Below, piece by piece: positions 52,192 through 52,267 of a DNA stretch of 52,267 nucleotides (the stretch's first letter is position 1; the number at the start of each line of letters is the position of its first letter). Source of the DNA: Paenibacillus sp. Soil522 (GTDB lineage Bacteria > Bacillota > Bacilli > Paenibacillales > Paenibacillaceae); the NCBI RefSeq assembly GCF_001428245.1, contig NZ_LMRV01000050.1, positions 1-52,267 on the forward strand, given 5' to 3'. Made by a program: the position numbers and the translations under genes. The notes beneath the pieces are model-generated. The model was not told the DNA's origin and ran no database searches. It saw only the letters and a list, made by a program, of their open reading frames with translations.

Positions 52192-52267
52192 TTAAATAAT
52201 TCTTAAAATTCGGTGAGTATTTGGTTACAAAGCTGTAACTTTTGGCAAAAAGTCAGCTAAATACAGC
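52192..52267. other. Sequence after the IS to the window end
   Basis: 76 AT-rich bases outside the right terminal repeat; no gene visible. Confidence 0.5.

Noticed and set aside
50669..52200. Target site duplication of the IS
   Set aside because: Flanks TTCTTAATAA and TTAAATAATT are AT-rich and similar but not an exact direct repeat.

Overview
The window looks like a chromosomal segment of a Paenibacillus-type Firmicute. The basis is: GGAGG-type ribosome binding sites; low-GC Gram-positive promoters; a YesMN/Lpl/YtcP sugar-uptake system with an intracellular GH10 xylanase and GH67 alpha-glucuronidase, as in the aldouronate cluster of Paenibacillus sp. JDR-2; T-box control of pheST; and zapA next to pheT. 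No rRNA, tRNA or CRISPR array was found.

Layout. (1) 1-155: a CCCAA pentanucleotide tract. (2) 0.27-7.7 kb: two AraC regulator/DUF1680 glycosidase pairs (GH146-like and GH127), each with the regulator divergent from its enzyme, separated by a small unknown gene and a copper-amine-oxidase-N stalk-domain exported protein. (3) 7.9-18.4 kb: the aldouronate/xylooligosaccharide module: YesN-YesM two-component system, CUT1-type ABC importer (binding lipoprotein and two permeases), intracellular xylanase and alpha-glucuronidase, with a likely CcpA (cre) site at the transporter promoter. (4) 18.5-21.0 kb: kduI, a DeoR-family regulator and kduD for uronate catabolism. (5) 21.1-29.7 kb: a c-di-AMP/potassium region. 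One minus-strand c-di-AMP (ydaO-type) riboswitch leads a 141-aa orphan gene. Two further riboswitches in tandem, each followed by a terminator, lead a small membrane protein, kdpF, A, B, C and an unusual tandem-duplicated KdpD without a kinase domain. (6) 29.7-41.9 kb: a patchwork of small units: a one-cysteine HxlR/DUF24 regulator with a divergent LigB-type dioxygenase, a GTP cyclohydrolase II-like protein, an aldolase-like protein, a VWA lipoprotein, glutamate dehydrogenase, a repeat-rich spacer, a GH27 galactosidase with its AraC regulator, a GGCT-like protein, and a CopD-family membrane protein. (7) 42.0-49.2 kb: T-box, pheS, pheT, and a ZapA-domain protein extended to about 997 residues by coiled coil built of 11-residue (hendecad) repeats. 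(8) 49.2 kb to the end: an SDR oxidoreductase, a CuA-type cupredoxin lipoprotein and an IS4-family element whose left end is present twice.

The genes make biological sense as a plant-biomass saprophyte: hemicellulose oligomers (xylan with glucuronate, arabinose and galactose side chains) are imported and dismantled inside the cell. The potassium section is controlled at RNA level by c-di-AMP. The strongest candidates for undescribed biology are the giant hendecad ZapA protein, the compact c-di-AMP riboswitch with the orphan gene, and the tandem riboswitch/doubled KdpD arrangement.
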